This document shows positions 15,915 to 25,800 of a stretch of 64,000 nucleotides of DNA, piece by piece (position 1 is the stretch's first letter; every line of letters starts with the position of its first letter). The stretch spans positions 1 to 64,000 of the forward strand of contig NZ_JAULRU010000215.1 in NCBI RefSeq assembly GCF_030518155.1, in the 5' to 3' direction. Below the pieces are notes generated by a model. It had not been told where the DNA came from. It did no database searches and saw only the letters and a program-made list of their open reading frames with translations. The stretch comes from Gilvimarinus gilvus (GTDB lineage Bacteria > Pseudomonadota > Gammaproteobacteria > Pseudomonadales > Cellvibrionaceae). The position numbers and the translations under genes are program-made.

Positions 15915-17056
15915 TACTGCACGTCCTCGGTTAACCGGTAGCGCAACGGCCGCGCGACCGAACCGCGCAATTGGTAGCGATTAACACTCAAGCTCACGCC
16001 GGTTTCCGGCACTAAGGTTTGTGTCAGTGCCAGTGTATTCTCCAGCTGAGCAACGTCTCCTTCGGTAAACAGTTGCAGCGTTAAACCATTGGCCGCCACC
16101 GAATACATTTCAACCCGCCGCACCACAGCCAGCGAACTCAGGTAACGCTCCACCGTTTTAAAGTCACCGAAACTGTCGGCATTTTCGATCAACATAACAA
16201 TGCTGGCCGCACCGCTTTCGCTGGGGCGAATAGCGTAGACATTGGCAAAGCGATCTGCGGCACTGTTAATGGCTTTAAGCATTAGCTCATCGCCACTTTG
16301 CCCCTGGCCATCAAAACTTTGATCACCCTCGCTGTGCAGTAGCTGCCAGTCACCCCGATAACTGCCATCGGATAGCGCGCTATAACGCAGCGCCAATATT
16401 GCATCGGCACGGTAGCGCTCTGACGCGTCCAGAATACGCTCTTCATCCAATTGCCAGAGGCTTTGCTCGGGCATTGCCAGGTGATCTTCCAGATCAAACA
16501 CCGGCACCGTAATCGGCAGGCCGCGCAACTGGGCTTGCTCGCGCACCGCACTCCAGGTAGCGGTATCCGTTACCATGCGTAAACCGTCGCCATTATTTTC
16601 CACCGCCCACACTAAGACGTTGGGGCGATTGGCCGGCCAATAGGACAGTCCGGCGTCGCGCAGTAATTGCTCAACCAATGCCGCCGAGAATTTCAAATTT
16701 AGTTTTGAAGCCGGCACCTGTTCACCATTTGCCGACAGCAAGGTTTGCTCAGTACTGGCGTAACTGTATTCGTAAACGTATTCCTGCGCGTTGGCTAACG
16801 CCTGTTTTACGGTAGGGCTTTCAATGCTCTGCAGGGAGCCCGAGACACGCACAAGCACCCGCTCCAGTGCATGTTTGGCCGCGGCCGCGCGCTGCACCTC
16901 GGATTGCGATTTCACTAATTCTTCGGCGCTGTAGAGTTCAACGGTTTGATCAGCACTGACCGGCACAACCGCCCAAACAGATAGCACGAGTAGAGTCACA
17001 ATTCGGTAAATCAGCGTCACAGTTATTCGACACCCACAGTAAAAGAAGTGCCGCAT
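15914..17056 (-). CDS. DUF2066 protein, exported
   Basis: About 380 aa with an N-terminal membrane/signal segment (LIYRIVTLLVLSVWAVVPVSA). The body matches the DUF2066 family, which is found next to hda and opposite purM in many gammaproteobacteria, exactly as here. The biochemical role is unknown. The start is uncertain: ATG 17056 is used, a GTG at 17140 would add 28 residues, and a GTG just before TLIYRI would give a tighter signal peptide. None has a good ribosome binding site. The stop overlaps hda by one base. Confidence 0.85.
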   Translation of the reverse strand: MRHFFYCGCRITVTLIYRIVTLLVLSVWAVVPVSADQTVELYSAEELVKSQSEVQRAAAAKHALERVLVRVSGSLQSIESPTVKQALANAQEYVYEYSYASTEQTLLSANGEQVPASKLNLKFSAALVEQLLRDAGLSYWPANRPNVLVWAVENNGDGLRMVTDTATWSAVREQAQLRGLPITVPVFDLEDHLAMPEQSLWQLDEERILDASERYRADAILALRYSALSDGSYRGDWQLLHSEGDQSFDGQGQSGDELMLKAINSAADRFANVYAIRPSESGAASIVMLIENADSFGDFKTVERYLSSLAVVRRVEMYSVAANGLTLQLFTEGDVAQLENTLALTQTLVPETGVSLSVNRYQLRGSVARPLRYRLTEDVQ

Positions 17057-17190
17057 TGTAACAGGCAAATTTTGCCTTTGCGCCCCCTGAACTTGCCGAT
17101 CAGGGCCAGTTTTGTGCAATTGCTGACACCTGCGCCCCACAGCACCGACAAAACAATGAGCGCTGCACTATTCATAATCAAATTCTATTT

Positions 17191-17209
17191 GGTAATAATT
17201 CTCATTTGC
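17191..17209. promoter_or_regulatory. Fur box upstream of the sigma-like gene
   Basis: This 19-bp site, from GGTAATAATT to CTCATTTGC, agrees with the Fur consensus at 13 of 19 positions. It sits 36-54 bp upstream of the start codon at 17245 and between it and the divergent DUF2066 gene. It suggests iron repression of the 17245/17465 gene pair. Confidence 0.55.
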
Positions 17210-17244
17210 ATTAGAGTGAGTTAACCACCAAGGAGATTAGCATT

Positions 17245-17472
17245 ATGGAAACACTTGCTTTGCACTTGCGCCACTACGAACCCAAACTTCGCGATTATTT
17301 AACCCAGCGATTTGGCTCCGCCGCTCTGGCGCGACAAGTAGCCCGCGAAACACTTCAGACCATGCAGGCCAGTGAAATCTTGCAGTGCATTGGCAACCCC
17401 TACGAGTACATTACCGGTTACGCACTGGCGTTGGCCAAGCGCCATGAGGCGGGAGGCAAACGCCATGACTAG
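17245..17472 (+). CDS. Small protein resembling ECF sigma region 2 only
   Basis: The 75-aa product aligns by eye with the first domain of FecI-type ECF sigma factors: a helix like HLRHYEPKLRDYLTQRFG, then ARQVARETLQTM, then the NPYEYITGYALALAKR helix. Region 4 is absent, so it cannot be a complete sigma factor. AAGGAG lies 9 nt upstream of the ATG. The stop overlaps the next gene by 8 nt and the pair follows a Fur box. It could be a degenerate FecI, a small regulator, or an unrelated helical protein. Confidence 0.65.
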   Translation: METLALHLRHYEPKLRDYLTQRFGSAALARQVARETLQTMQASEILQCIGNPYEYITGYALALAKRHEAGGKRHD

Positions 17473-18211
17473 CCTGCCCGAGGACTTGACCAATGCCGTC
17501 TACAGCTACGCTGTGGCACAGTGGCGCTGGCCCGAGTTGCAACTGATTGACCGTGCGGCGGCTGAACTTTGGGATAAGCTGCCCAAGCACAACCTACAGC
17601 CACACGCGCAAAAAAAACGCGTCGCCCGCAGCGCCTGGATAGATCAGCGCTGCCTTGAGTTTATCGGACGTCATTGCAACGCGGAGTTTGTCGCTCTTAG
17701 GCCCGGTCTCAATACCCGCTTCTACCGTTTGAGCCAGCAGGTCGAATGGCCGAGGTTTTGCTGGTACGATCTCGACCACCCTGCCACCGCGCGCTACAAA
17801 CACTGCGTCCTTCCCGACGTGGATAATTACCAGATTGCCCCCTTCGCTGACCCGGACACTGACCCGTGGCTGCGGCGTATTTGTGGGGCGAGCCAACAAC
17901 CTCTTATGCTGATTGCTGAGAACCTCAACAGCTCGCTGAGTAGAGCGCACTGGCAAAGGGTTGTGGACACATTGCACCAAGCCGCTGGCGACAGAATTGT
18001 AGAAATTGTCTATGACGGACCCAGCCCCGTCGGGGCATGCCTGAGCCAACTGGGCAAATTTTTGCGCAGCCGCGATAACCATGAGCTGCCTTGTGATATT
18101 ACTCTACCGCGCTCGAGCCCGACCTTGCGCCGGCAGCCGATTGAGCAGGGTTTACTGAGCTGGCTGTCCTTGCACAGGCTGGGGTTTCACTGTCAAATAG
18201 GTCGAGGCTGA
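17465..18211 (+). CDS. Leucine-carboxyl-methyltransferase-like (PPM/LCM) protein
   Basis: The 248-aa product resembles class I SAM-dependent methyltransferases of the LCM/COG3315 family: RSAWIDQRCLEFI, then GLNTRFYRL, then YDLDHP, then IAENLNSSL occur in family order and spacing. The SAM-binding loop reads LRPGLNTR where the family has LGxGLDTR, so a key glycine is missing and catalysis is doubtful. ATG 17465 has GGGAGG upstream and overlaps the previous stop (ATGACTAG), so the two are coupled. The Fur box upstream links it to iron; family members occur in siderophore and polyketide clusters. The role here is unknown. Confidence 0.6.
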   Translation: MTSLPEDLTNAVYSYAVAQWRWPELQLIDRAAAELWDKLPKHNLQPHAQKKRVARSAWIDQRCLEFIGRHCNAEFVALRPGLNTRFYRLSQQVEWPRFCWYDLDHPATARYKHCVLPDVDNYQIAPFADPDTDPWLRRICGASQQPLMLIAENLNSSLSRAHWQRVVDTLHQAAGDRIVEIVYDGPSPVGACLSQLGKFLRSRDNHELPCDITLPRSSPTLRRQPIEQGLLSWLSLHRLGFHCQIGRG

Positions 18212-18391
18212 GCTAGCGCTGGCCAGAACCTCTGTATCGCATCCCCGTAACCGGGCGCGCGCCCTGCGCGAACCCTGTCAAAACAGACGTTTTTACGGAG
18301 GTATTTATAGGTTTTTTCCGGTAGAATACGCGCCTTTGTGATCAACTCGCCCGGACTTAACCACCGAGCCCAGTACGGAATCAAACAGCGC

Positions 18392-19447
18392 ATGAGCGAA
18401 AACACCCCCACCTCACTCAGTTACAAAGACGCCGGCGTCGATATCGATGCAGGTAATGACTTAGTTGAACGTATTAAAGGTGTGGCCAAACGCACCCGGC
18501 GCCCGGAAGTAATGGCCGGACTGGGTGGCTTTGGCGCTCTGTGTGAAATACCCGAAGGCTACCGCCAGCCGGTATTGGTCTCGGGTACCGATGGTGTCGG
18601 CACCAAATTGCGCCTGGCCATGGATCTCGGAAAGCATGACACCATCGGGATTGACCTGGTGGGCATGTGCGTCAACGACTTAGTGGTTGCCGGCGCCGAG
18701 CCTTTGTTCTTCCTTGATTACTACGCCACCGGCAAGCTCAACGTTGATGTGGCCGCCGATGTTGTCACGGGTATTGGCGAAGGCTGTGCTCAATCCGGCT
18801 GTGCCCTGGTTGGCGGCGAAACCGCCGAAATGCCCGGCATGTATGAAGGTGAAGATTACGACCTGGCCGGCTTCTGCGTCGGTGTCGTCGAAAAAAGTGA
18901 AATCATTGATGGCAGTAAGGTTGCCGCCGGTGACGTGTTAATTGGCCTCACCTCTAGCGGCCCTCACTCCAACGGCTACTCGCTGATTCGCAAAATCATT
19001 GAAGTATCAGGTGCCGATTTAAATCAGGACTGCGGCGGTGAAAGCCTGGCCCAGGCTCTGATGGCCCCGACCCGTATTTACGTTAAGCCGTTATTGGCAC
19101 TTATTAAAGCGCTCCCCGTACACGCCTTGTCGCACATCACCGGTGGCGGCCTGCTGGAAAATATTCCCCGCGTACTGCCAGACAACGCCAAAGCCGTAAT
19201 CGACACCACCGCCTGGCAGCTACCACCGGTATTTCAATGGCTGCAACAAGCCGGTAACGTCGATGCACGCGAAATGTACCGCACCTTTAACTGCGGAGTA
19301 GGCATGATATTGGCGGTACCTGCCGACCAAGCCGATGCAGCGATAGAGCTGCTGACCAATGCCGGCGAAACCGCTCTCAAGGTTGGTGTCATCAGCGACG
19401 CCGCTGACGGCGAAGAACAAGTGGAGCTGCAAGGGATCGCTCAATGA
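18392..19447 (+). CDS. purM: Phosphoribosylformylglycinamidine cyclo-ligase
   Basis: The 351-aa enzyme closes the imidazole ring, making AIR from FGAM with ATP in purine synthesis. [29 protein letters not shown] and [13 protein letters not shown] are PurM signatures. ATG 18392 begins at the conserved [15 protein letters not shown]; a further upstream ATG at 18338 is less likely. The last 4 bp overlap purN (ATGA). Confidence 0.96.
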   Translation: MSENTPTSLSYKDAGVDIDAGNDLVERIKGVAKRTRRPEVMAGLGGFGALCEIPEGYRQPVLVSGTDGVGTKLRLAMDLGKHDTIGIDLVGMCVNDLVVAGAEPLFFLDYYATGKLNVDVAADVVTGIGEGCAQSGCALVGGETAEMPGMYEGEDYDLAGFCVGVVEKSEIIDGSKVAAGDVLIGLTSSGPHSNGYSLIRKIIEVSGADLNQDCGGESLAQALMAPTRIYVKPLLALIKALPVHALSHITGGGLLENIPRVLPDNAKAVIDTTAWQLPPVFQWLQQAGNVDAREMYRTFNCGVGMILAVPADQADAAIELLTNAGETALKVGVISDAADGEEQVELQGIAQ

Positions 19448-20109
19448 GTTCAGCGTCAACCACCCGTGTTGTCGTTTTAATTTCCGGCAGCGGCAGCAAT
19501 TTACAGGCGTTAATCGACGGCCAGTCCAGTGCCGGCCTGCCCATTGAGATTGCCGCCGTAATCAGTAACCGCCCCAACGTAAAGGGGCTGGAGCGCGCGG
19601 CCCAGGCCGGTATTGAAGCCATTACTCTTGATCACAAAGGCTTTGAGTCACGCGAGGCCTTTGACGCGGCCCTAGCCGAGCACATCGACAGCTACCGACC
19701 CGATCTGATTGTACTGGCCGGCTTTATGCGTATATTAACGCCAGCATTTACCCAGCGTTACTGCGGCCGCATGCTCAACATTCACCCCTCTTTGCTGCCC
19801 AAGTACCAGGGGCTGAATACGCACCAGCGCGCCCTGGACGCCGGTGACAGCGAACACGGGGTGACGGTGCATTTTGTCACAGCTGAGCTCGACGGTGGCC
19901 CCGCCGCCATTCAGGCGGTGGTCCCCATATTAGCGGGTGATGATGCGAGTATTCTGGCCAGTCGGGTGCAAGCTCAGGAACACGTGATCTACCCGATGGC
20001 AGTACAGTGGTTTGCCGAGGGAAAATTAACCATGGCTGACAACAAGGCACTGCTTGACGGTGAACCTTTGCCGGCCAGTGGTTACCAAGTAAGGACTGAC
20101 AACGCTTAA
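19444..20109 (+). CDS. purN: Phosphoribosylglycinamide formyltransferase
   Basis: The 221-aa GAR transformylase uses 10-formyltetrahydrofolate in the third step of purine synthesis. [16 protein letters not shown] binds the GAR phosphate, and [18 protein letters not shown] contains the catalytic Asn-His region. It overlaps purM by 4 bp and is followed by DUF3108, the usual gammaproteobacterial order. Confidence 0.96.
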   Translation: MSSASTTRVVVLISGSGSNLQALIDGQSSAGLPIEIAAVISNRPNVKGLERAAQAGIEAITLDHKGFESREAFDAALAEHIDSYRPDLIVLAGFMRILTPAFTQRYCGRMLNIHPSLLPKYQGLNTHQRALDAGDSEHGVTVHFVTAELDGGPAAIQAVVPILAGDDASILASRVQAQEHVIYPMAVQWFAEGKLTMADNKALLDGEPLPASGYQVRTDNA

Positions 20110-20120
20110 CAAAGGATGCT

Positions 20121-20855
20121 ATGCGCCTGACTCCCGCAATTTTTGCTTTAGCACTTGGACTTATCTCCATGTGCGCCACCGCCGATACCGCATCGGTTAG
20201 TGAGGCCACGCCGCCCAAACAGTTTAAAAACATCTACAAGGCCCGGGTTTACGGTATCGGCATTACCGTGACCCACGAGCTTACCGCCTTGGATGACGGC
20301 CACAAGCTGCGCTTTTTTGCCGACTCTTTTGTCGCCAGCATTGAGGAGATCAGCCATTTTGATTGGCCCAATCAAGATCGTTTGCGCCCCTTGAGCTACA
20401 GCTATGAACGCACCGGGCTAGGCCGTGACAGAACCGCCAAACTCGACTTTAACTGGGAAACCGGCAAGGTCACAAACAATGTGCAAGACAAACCCTGGAA
20501 GATGAAAATCGAACCCGGGGTACTGGACAAGCTCAGCTTTCAGATTCAACTGCAGCATGACTTGATTGCCGGCAAGACTGAAAGCCTCGCCTACGATATC
20601 GCCGATGGCGGTCGGGTAAAGCATTATGAATTTGAAATTGTCGGCAGAGAAACCCTTGAAACTCCTCTCGGCAAAGTAGACACTGTAAAAATTAAACGTT
20701 CGCGCAAAGACGATGATCGCGTCACTTACGCTTGGATGGCACCCAAGTACGACTATCTACTGGTTCGTATGCAGCAAGAAGAAGGTGGCGACGTCTATAC
20801 CATTTACATCCACGAATCCGAAATCGACGGTGAAACGATTTCGGCCTTTGAGTGA
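20121..20855 (+). CDS. DUF3108 protein, exported
   Basis: 244 aa with a cleavable signal peptide (ALALGLISMCATA) and a beta-rich DUF3108 domain through to the C-terminus. This family lies after purN in many gammaproteobacteria and is predicted periplasmic or outer-membrane associated; its molecular role is not established. AAAGGA precedes the ATG, 11 bp after purN, so it probably belongs to the purMN operon. Confidence 0.88.
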   Translation: MRLTPAIFALALGLISMCATADTASVSEATPPKQFKNIYKARVYGIGITVTHELTALDDGHKLRFFADSFVASIEEISHFDWPNQDRLRPLSYSYERTGLGRDRTAKLDFNWETGKVTNNVQDKPWKMKIEPGVLDKLSFQIQLQHDLIAGKTESLAYDIADGGRVKHYEFEIVGRETLETPLGKVDTVKIKRSRKDDDRVTYAWMAPKYDYLLVRMQQEEGGDVYTIYIHESEIDGETISAFE

Positions 20856-20903
20856 CAGGCTCACTCTGATTCAAAACACATTCACCAAGCAAAGGCTCTC
20901 ACT

Positions 20904-21386
20904 ATGAATATTTCCGACAACTGCGTTGCCAGTTTTCACTACACGCTCACCGATAAAGACGGCAAGGTGCTCGACTCCTCCGACGGTCGCGAACCTCTGG
21001 CCTACCTGCACGGTGCTAGCAACATCATTCCAGGGCTGGAAAAAGAGCTGGTTGGCAAGCAAGTTGGCGACAAACTGAAAGTTGACGTTCCCGCCGCTGA
21101 AGCTTACGGCGAGCGCAACGACGAGATGATGCAAGAACTGCCAGCCAACATGTTTACCGGCGTTGAAAAAATCGAAGTAGGCATGGAGTTTCACGCGCAA
21201 ACCGAACAGGGCACGCAGGTTGTGAGTATCGCTGCGGTTGATGGCGACACCGTGACTGTTGATGCCAACCACCCGCTGGCCGGTGTCGACCTGACCTTCG
21301 ATGTGGAAATCACCGAAGTGCGTGAAGCCACTTCGGAAGAACAAGAGCATGGCCACGCCCACGGCGCAGGCGGTCACGAGCACTAA
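20904..21386 (+). CDS. slyD: FKBP-type peptidyl-prolyl isomerase SlyD
   Basis: The 160-aa cytoplasmic chaperone/prolyl isomerase has the FKBP core split by the IF domain (YGERNDEMMQELPANMF) and a His-rich metal-binding tail ending HGHAHGAGGHEH, typical of SlyD and linked to nickel handling. The tail is shorter than in E. coli. Confidence 0.93.
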   Translation: MNISDNCVASFHYTLTDKDGKVLDSSDGREPLAYLHGASNIIPGLEKELVGKQVGDKLKVDVPAAEAYGERNDEMMQELPANMFTGVEKIEVGMEFHAQTEQGTQVVSIAAVDGDTVTVDANHPLAGVDLTFDVEITEVREATSEEQEHGHAHGAGGHEH

Positions 21387-21396
21387 AGTGACGCTC

Positions 21397-21428
21397 TGGT
21401 GGCCACCGCATGTGTATGGTGGCCACCA
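21397..21428. repeat. Paired GGTGGCCACC palindromes
   Basis: The sequence TGGTGGCCACC occurs at 21397-21407 and again at 21417-21427, each a perfect 10-bp palindrome, 20 bp apart centre to centre. It lies right after slyD and about 105 bp before the GH105 start, so it could be a double operator for the pectin genes or part of a transcript end. Confidence 0.45.
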
Positions 21429-21534
21429 ATTCCCCTTCTGGCCTACGCCACCCAAACCTCTGTACTTTTCTTTGTCTCTGAGCGCGTAAGTTGTTATCGT
21501 CTAGCAGACTATAACCCATAAAAGCGAGAGACCG

Positions 21535-22602
21535 ATGCAAGCACTGCGTTCCACCCTACTTGCCTTAACACTGCTGTTCGCCGAATGTGCGGTTGCAGGC
21601 ACAAGTCACGACAATACCGACGCGATAGCCCAGGCAGCGATAGAAGACTTACTTAGCCGCCCCGACTACATGATGTACATCAGCGACCACTTCACCGGCT
21701 TTCACTACGCGGAAGCTGCCGCAGCCTACGGCGCACTCAAATACGCTCGCCTCAGCGACAACCAAGTCCTCACTGAGCGCCTATTGGCGCGCTATGAAAC
21801 CGTGCCCGGCACCGCCGACTTGCTGCAAGATGAACATGTGGATGCCAATGTGTACGGCATTCTCCCTATCGAACGCTACTTTACCAATGGCGATCAACAG
21901 GCGCTGGCCACGGGCCTTGAGCTCGCCGATGACCAGTGGGCCGCCCCCCTTGAGAACGGTCTTACCCGGCAAACCCGCTACTGGATTGACGACGTGTGGA
22001 TGATTGGCGCGCTGCAGATTCAAGCCTACCGGGCCACGGAAAAACCCATTTACCTGCATCGAGCCGCCCTGCAAATCAACGCTTACTTACACAAACTGCA
22101 GCAGCCCAATGGCCTGTTTTATCACGGTCCGGACGCGCCCTTTTTCTGGGGGCGAGGTAATGGTTGGGTGGCCGCGGGTTTAGCAGAGCTGATATCTGAG
22201 CTGCCTGAAGATCACTTACTCTACGGTCAGATCAGCGAAAGCTATCAGCGCATGATGGCAGCCCTGCTGCAATACCAAGCCACTGATGGTATGTGGCGGC
22301 AGTTGCTTGATTACCCCGACGCCTGGAAGGAATCTTCCGGCACCGCCATGTTCGCCTACGCCATAGCGGTTGGGGTTGAGCGTGGCCTACTGCCAAAAGA
22401 GTCCTATCAACACGCGGTTGATAAGGCGTGGCAGGCGCTGAGCAAACGGGTTACGGACAACGGCCAGCTCACCGACGTTTGCGTAGGCACCGGACAAAGT
22501 CAGGATGCTGCCTACTACCTGGAGCGCCCCCGTATCACCGGGGACTTGCACGGTCAGGCGCCGCTTTTATGGCTCGCAACAGCACGCCTACTCCCTGAGT
22601 AG
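21535..22602 (+). CDS. GH88/GH105 unsaturated rhamnogalacturonyl hydrolase, exported
   Basis: A 355-aa (alpha/alpha)6 hydrolase that removes the 4,5-unsaturated uronic acid left by pectin lyases. The signal peptide covers residues 1-21. WIDDVWM (150-156) carries the catalytic Asp, FWGRGNGW (204-211) and TGDLHGQAPLLWL near the C-terminus are GH105 hallmarks. AAGCGAGAG precedes the ATG. It is followed by a terminator and then the GH43 gene on the same strand, forming a small pectin/arabinan locus. Confidence 0.9.
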   Translation: MQALRSTLLALTLLFAECAVAGTSHDNTDAIAQAAIEDLLSRPDYMMYISDHFTGFHYAEAAAAYGALKYARLSDNQVLTERLLARYETVPGTADLLQDEHVDANVYGILPIERYFTNGDQQALATGLELADDQWAAPLENGLTRQTRYWIDDVWMIGALQIQAYRATEKPIYLHRAALQINAYLHKLQQPNGLFYHGPDAPFFWGRGNGWVAAGLAELISELPEDHLLYGQISESYQRMMAALLQYQATDGMWRQLLDYPDAWKESSGTAMFAYAIAVGVERGLLPKESYQHAVDKAWQALSKRVTDNGQLTDVCVGTGQSQDAAYYLERPRITGDLHGQAPLLWLATARLLPE

Positions 22603-22639
22603 ACCCACGCCGACCGGCCTTAACGCCCCCCGTAAAGTC

Positions 22640-22679
22640 AAAAAGACCACTATATGTCATACATATAGTGGTCTTTTTT
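22640..22679. terminator. Intrinsic terminator after GH105
   Basis: AAAAAGACCACTATATGT and its exact reverse complement ACATATAGTGGTCTTTTT are separated by CAT. It is a perfect 18-bp stem with terminal T-runs on both strands. Confidence 0.92.
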
Positions 22680-22800
22680 ATAGGTTTCTCCTGAAAAACA
22701 CTGATTACTCCTGCTCATTGCATCAATTATTACTATTGTATTATTATTAGATAAATTAATATTTAATACTTGCGATAAAAGCATAATAGAGGTGCAAACC

Positions 22801-25800
22801 ATGTCTATACGAACCCTCACCCTGGCGGTGAGTATTTTGTCTCTGGCTGCCTGTGGCGGCGGATCTGGCGGCGACAGTAACGGCTCAAGCTCATCTGTGG
22901 CGTCATCCAGCTCTTCGAGTTCATCCGAAGCTTCCTCTTCGGTTAGCTCGGCGCCATTAGAGGTGTTCGACAACCCGACACTGGGCGCGGCCGAAATCAA
23001 CTACAACGACGTACCGGTTCATGACCCCTCTGTTATCCGCATCGACGATGGAACTTTTTACGTGGTGGGTTCACATTTAGGCTTCGCCAAAAGTACTGAC
23101 CTTATTAGCTGGGAGCCCGTCGCTAACGGTGTTGACGACGCCAACCCTCTGTTTAATACCTATGCTACCGAAATATCCGAAGGCATCGAGTGGACCGGCG
23201 GCTATGTAGGTTCGTGGGCCTCGGACATTATCCAGTTGGATGACGGGCGCTATTACTTCTATTACAACCACTGTACCCAACCGGCCACCGGCCAGTGTGA
23301 CGGCCCCCGATCCTATTTGGGCGTAGCGGTTTCTGATGATGTAGAAGGCCCTTACGTAGACCAGGGTATTTTCCTTTACTCGGGACAAACCGATGAAGAA
23401 ATGACCGGTGACTACGGTGTTGGGGATCTCACCAGTTTTGATGCCTTTGTCCACCCTAACGTGATTGACCCCACCGCGTTTTTTGATAAAGACGGCCAGC
23501 TTTGGATGTCTTACGGCTCATACTCAGGCGGCATATTTGTGCTCGCTATGGATGAAACAACCGGTAAACCTGAGCCAGGACAGGGCTACGGTACCCATAT
23601 TATTGGTGGCGATCACAGCTCGATTGAAGGCAGCTTTGTTTACTACAGCCCCGAATCGGATTACTACTACCTGTTCACCTCCTTCGGTGGCTACGAGGCC
23701 GCTGACGGCTACAATATTCGCGTCGCGCGCTCGCGCAACCCGGACGGCCCCTATCTGGACGCCGCAGGTAATGACGTTGCCAATGCCCGTGGCAACTGGG
23801 AAAGCATAGCCCCGTACGGCAATAAAATGATGGGCGGGTTTATTTTTCAATCCCTGCCCGGCTCTGATGCAGAGTCTCGCGGCTACCTGGCGCCCGGTCA
23901 CAACTCTGCCTACTACGATGAGTCAACCGGTCAGCACTTCCTGATCACCCACACCCGCTTCCCCGGTCGCGGCGAAGGTCACGCTATTCGCGTACACGAG
24001 ATGTGGGTCAACAATGACGGTTGGCTGGTAGCCTCACCGCAGCGCTATGCGCCCATTGAGGGCGAAAATATTGTTGACTATCAAGATATTGTCGGCGACT
24101 TCCAAATCATTGATCACGGCAAAGACATCAACCGTAGCGCGCACCTGTCAATGGCAGCCACACTGCATGAAGATGGCAGCATTAGCGGTGAGGTCAACGG
24201 CAGCTACACCTTGTATGCCGAGCAACCCGAGCGCATTACCATCACGCTCGACGACGGCACTGTCTTTGAAGGTCTGGCCGCCTGGCAATGGGACCCGCGC
24301 CTAGAGGTGCTGGTACCGACCTTCACGGCACTATCTGCACAGGGGGCGTCAATCTGGGGATTACAGCTTCCGGCCAAAACCAATGGCGAAGTGGTTGATG
24401 CGATTACCGCGGCTTTAAGTTTACCGACTGAATTTAAAGGCACTGCTCTGGAGTTACCGACCGAGGGCGCCCGTGGTGCCAGTATTGGCTGGAGTATCAG
24501 CGACACAAGCACAATTGCACAAGATGGCTCAGTCACTCGCCCCAATGTGGGGGAAGGCGACGCAATGGTTGAACTCACCGCCACTATCAGTCGTCAGGGT
24601 ATCGACAGCATGCAGTCGTTTAACGTCACTGTACCTCAGCGGGTCACCTATAACCGAACGGCTCAATATCAATTTGAGAACGACCTAACCGACAGCCTTG
24701 GCAACAAAGCCGACGGTTACGCCACCGCCGATCGTATTCATAACGCAGGTTCTGTTGCCTATGCTGCAGGCCAAAGCGGGCAGGCTGTAATGCTCGACGG
24801 TACCAACGGCGTTCGCCTGCCAGATGGGTTAATCGATAATTACGAATACACGGTTTCGATGTGGGTTAATCCCGCCATGATCACCCAATTCAGCACCGCG
24901 TTTTTTGGTGCGGCGAATGAACTGACCAACGAGGAAGGCGGTCTGTTAGCGGATCAGTGGTTGAGCCTGGTTCCCGAAAGCTGGGATAACAACACCATGC
25001 TGTGGAGTGGTAGCCAAGCGTGGGTTGATGCGAGCGCTGGTGAACTGATTAGCGAAAACAGCTGGACCCATTTAGCCTTCGCTGTAAACCAAGGCACCGT
25101 TAGCGTTTATATCGATGGTGTGGAAAAATTCTCTGGTGGCAGCATCACAGACTTTTTCACCTGGAATGAAGGTTTGTTTGCACTGGGTGTTAACTACTGG
25201 GACTTACCCTTCAACGGCATGATCGATGAGCTGAATATTTACGATGCAGCCTTGAGTGCCGGCGAAATTACCGCTCTGGATATCGATCAACTGCCTGCCA
25301 CTGCACTGCTGGAATCGGCCAAAGACTTATTGGACTTGGGTGACTTAAGCGGGGTGCAGTCGGACTTTGAGTTACCAAGTTCTGGCCCTTACGCCTCAGC
25401 GATTAGCTGGAGCTCATCCAACAGCAGCGCTCTCAACGTGCAAGGCAATACGGCGGTGGTCACTCGCCCTGAGTCGATTGACACAGATGTCACGCTGACT
25501 GCGACCTTAACCCTGGACGGCGAAACCAGCACCAAGACATTTGTGGTTACTGTGAACTCGCTGGCTCCGGCCGAGCCTGTGGCGCACTTTAGCTTTGATG
25601 ATCACCTCAGCGATGAAACTGCAAACTTTGGCGCGGGCACCGTAACCGGCAACCTAATGACCAATACCGGTGGCGATGTTAATTACGGCGCGGGCAAATC
25701 CGGTATGGCGCTCAGCCTCGATGGCAATAGTGGTGTGGCCCTGCCCGACGGTTTGATTGACGGCAGCCGTTACAGCTTCGCACTGTGGCTAAACCCACAG

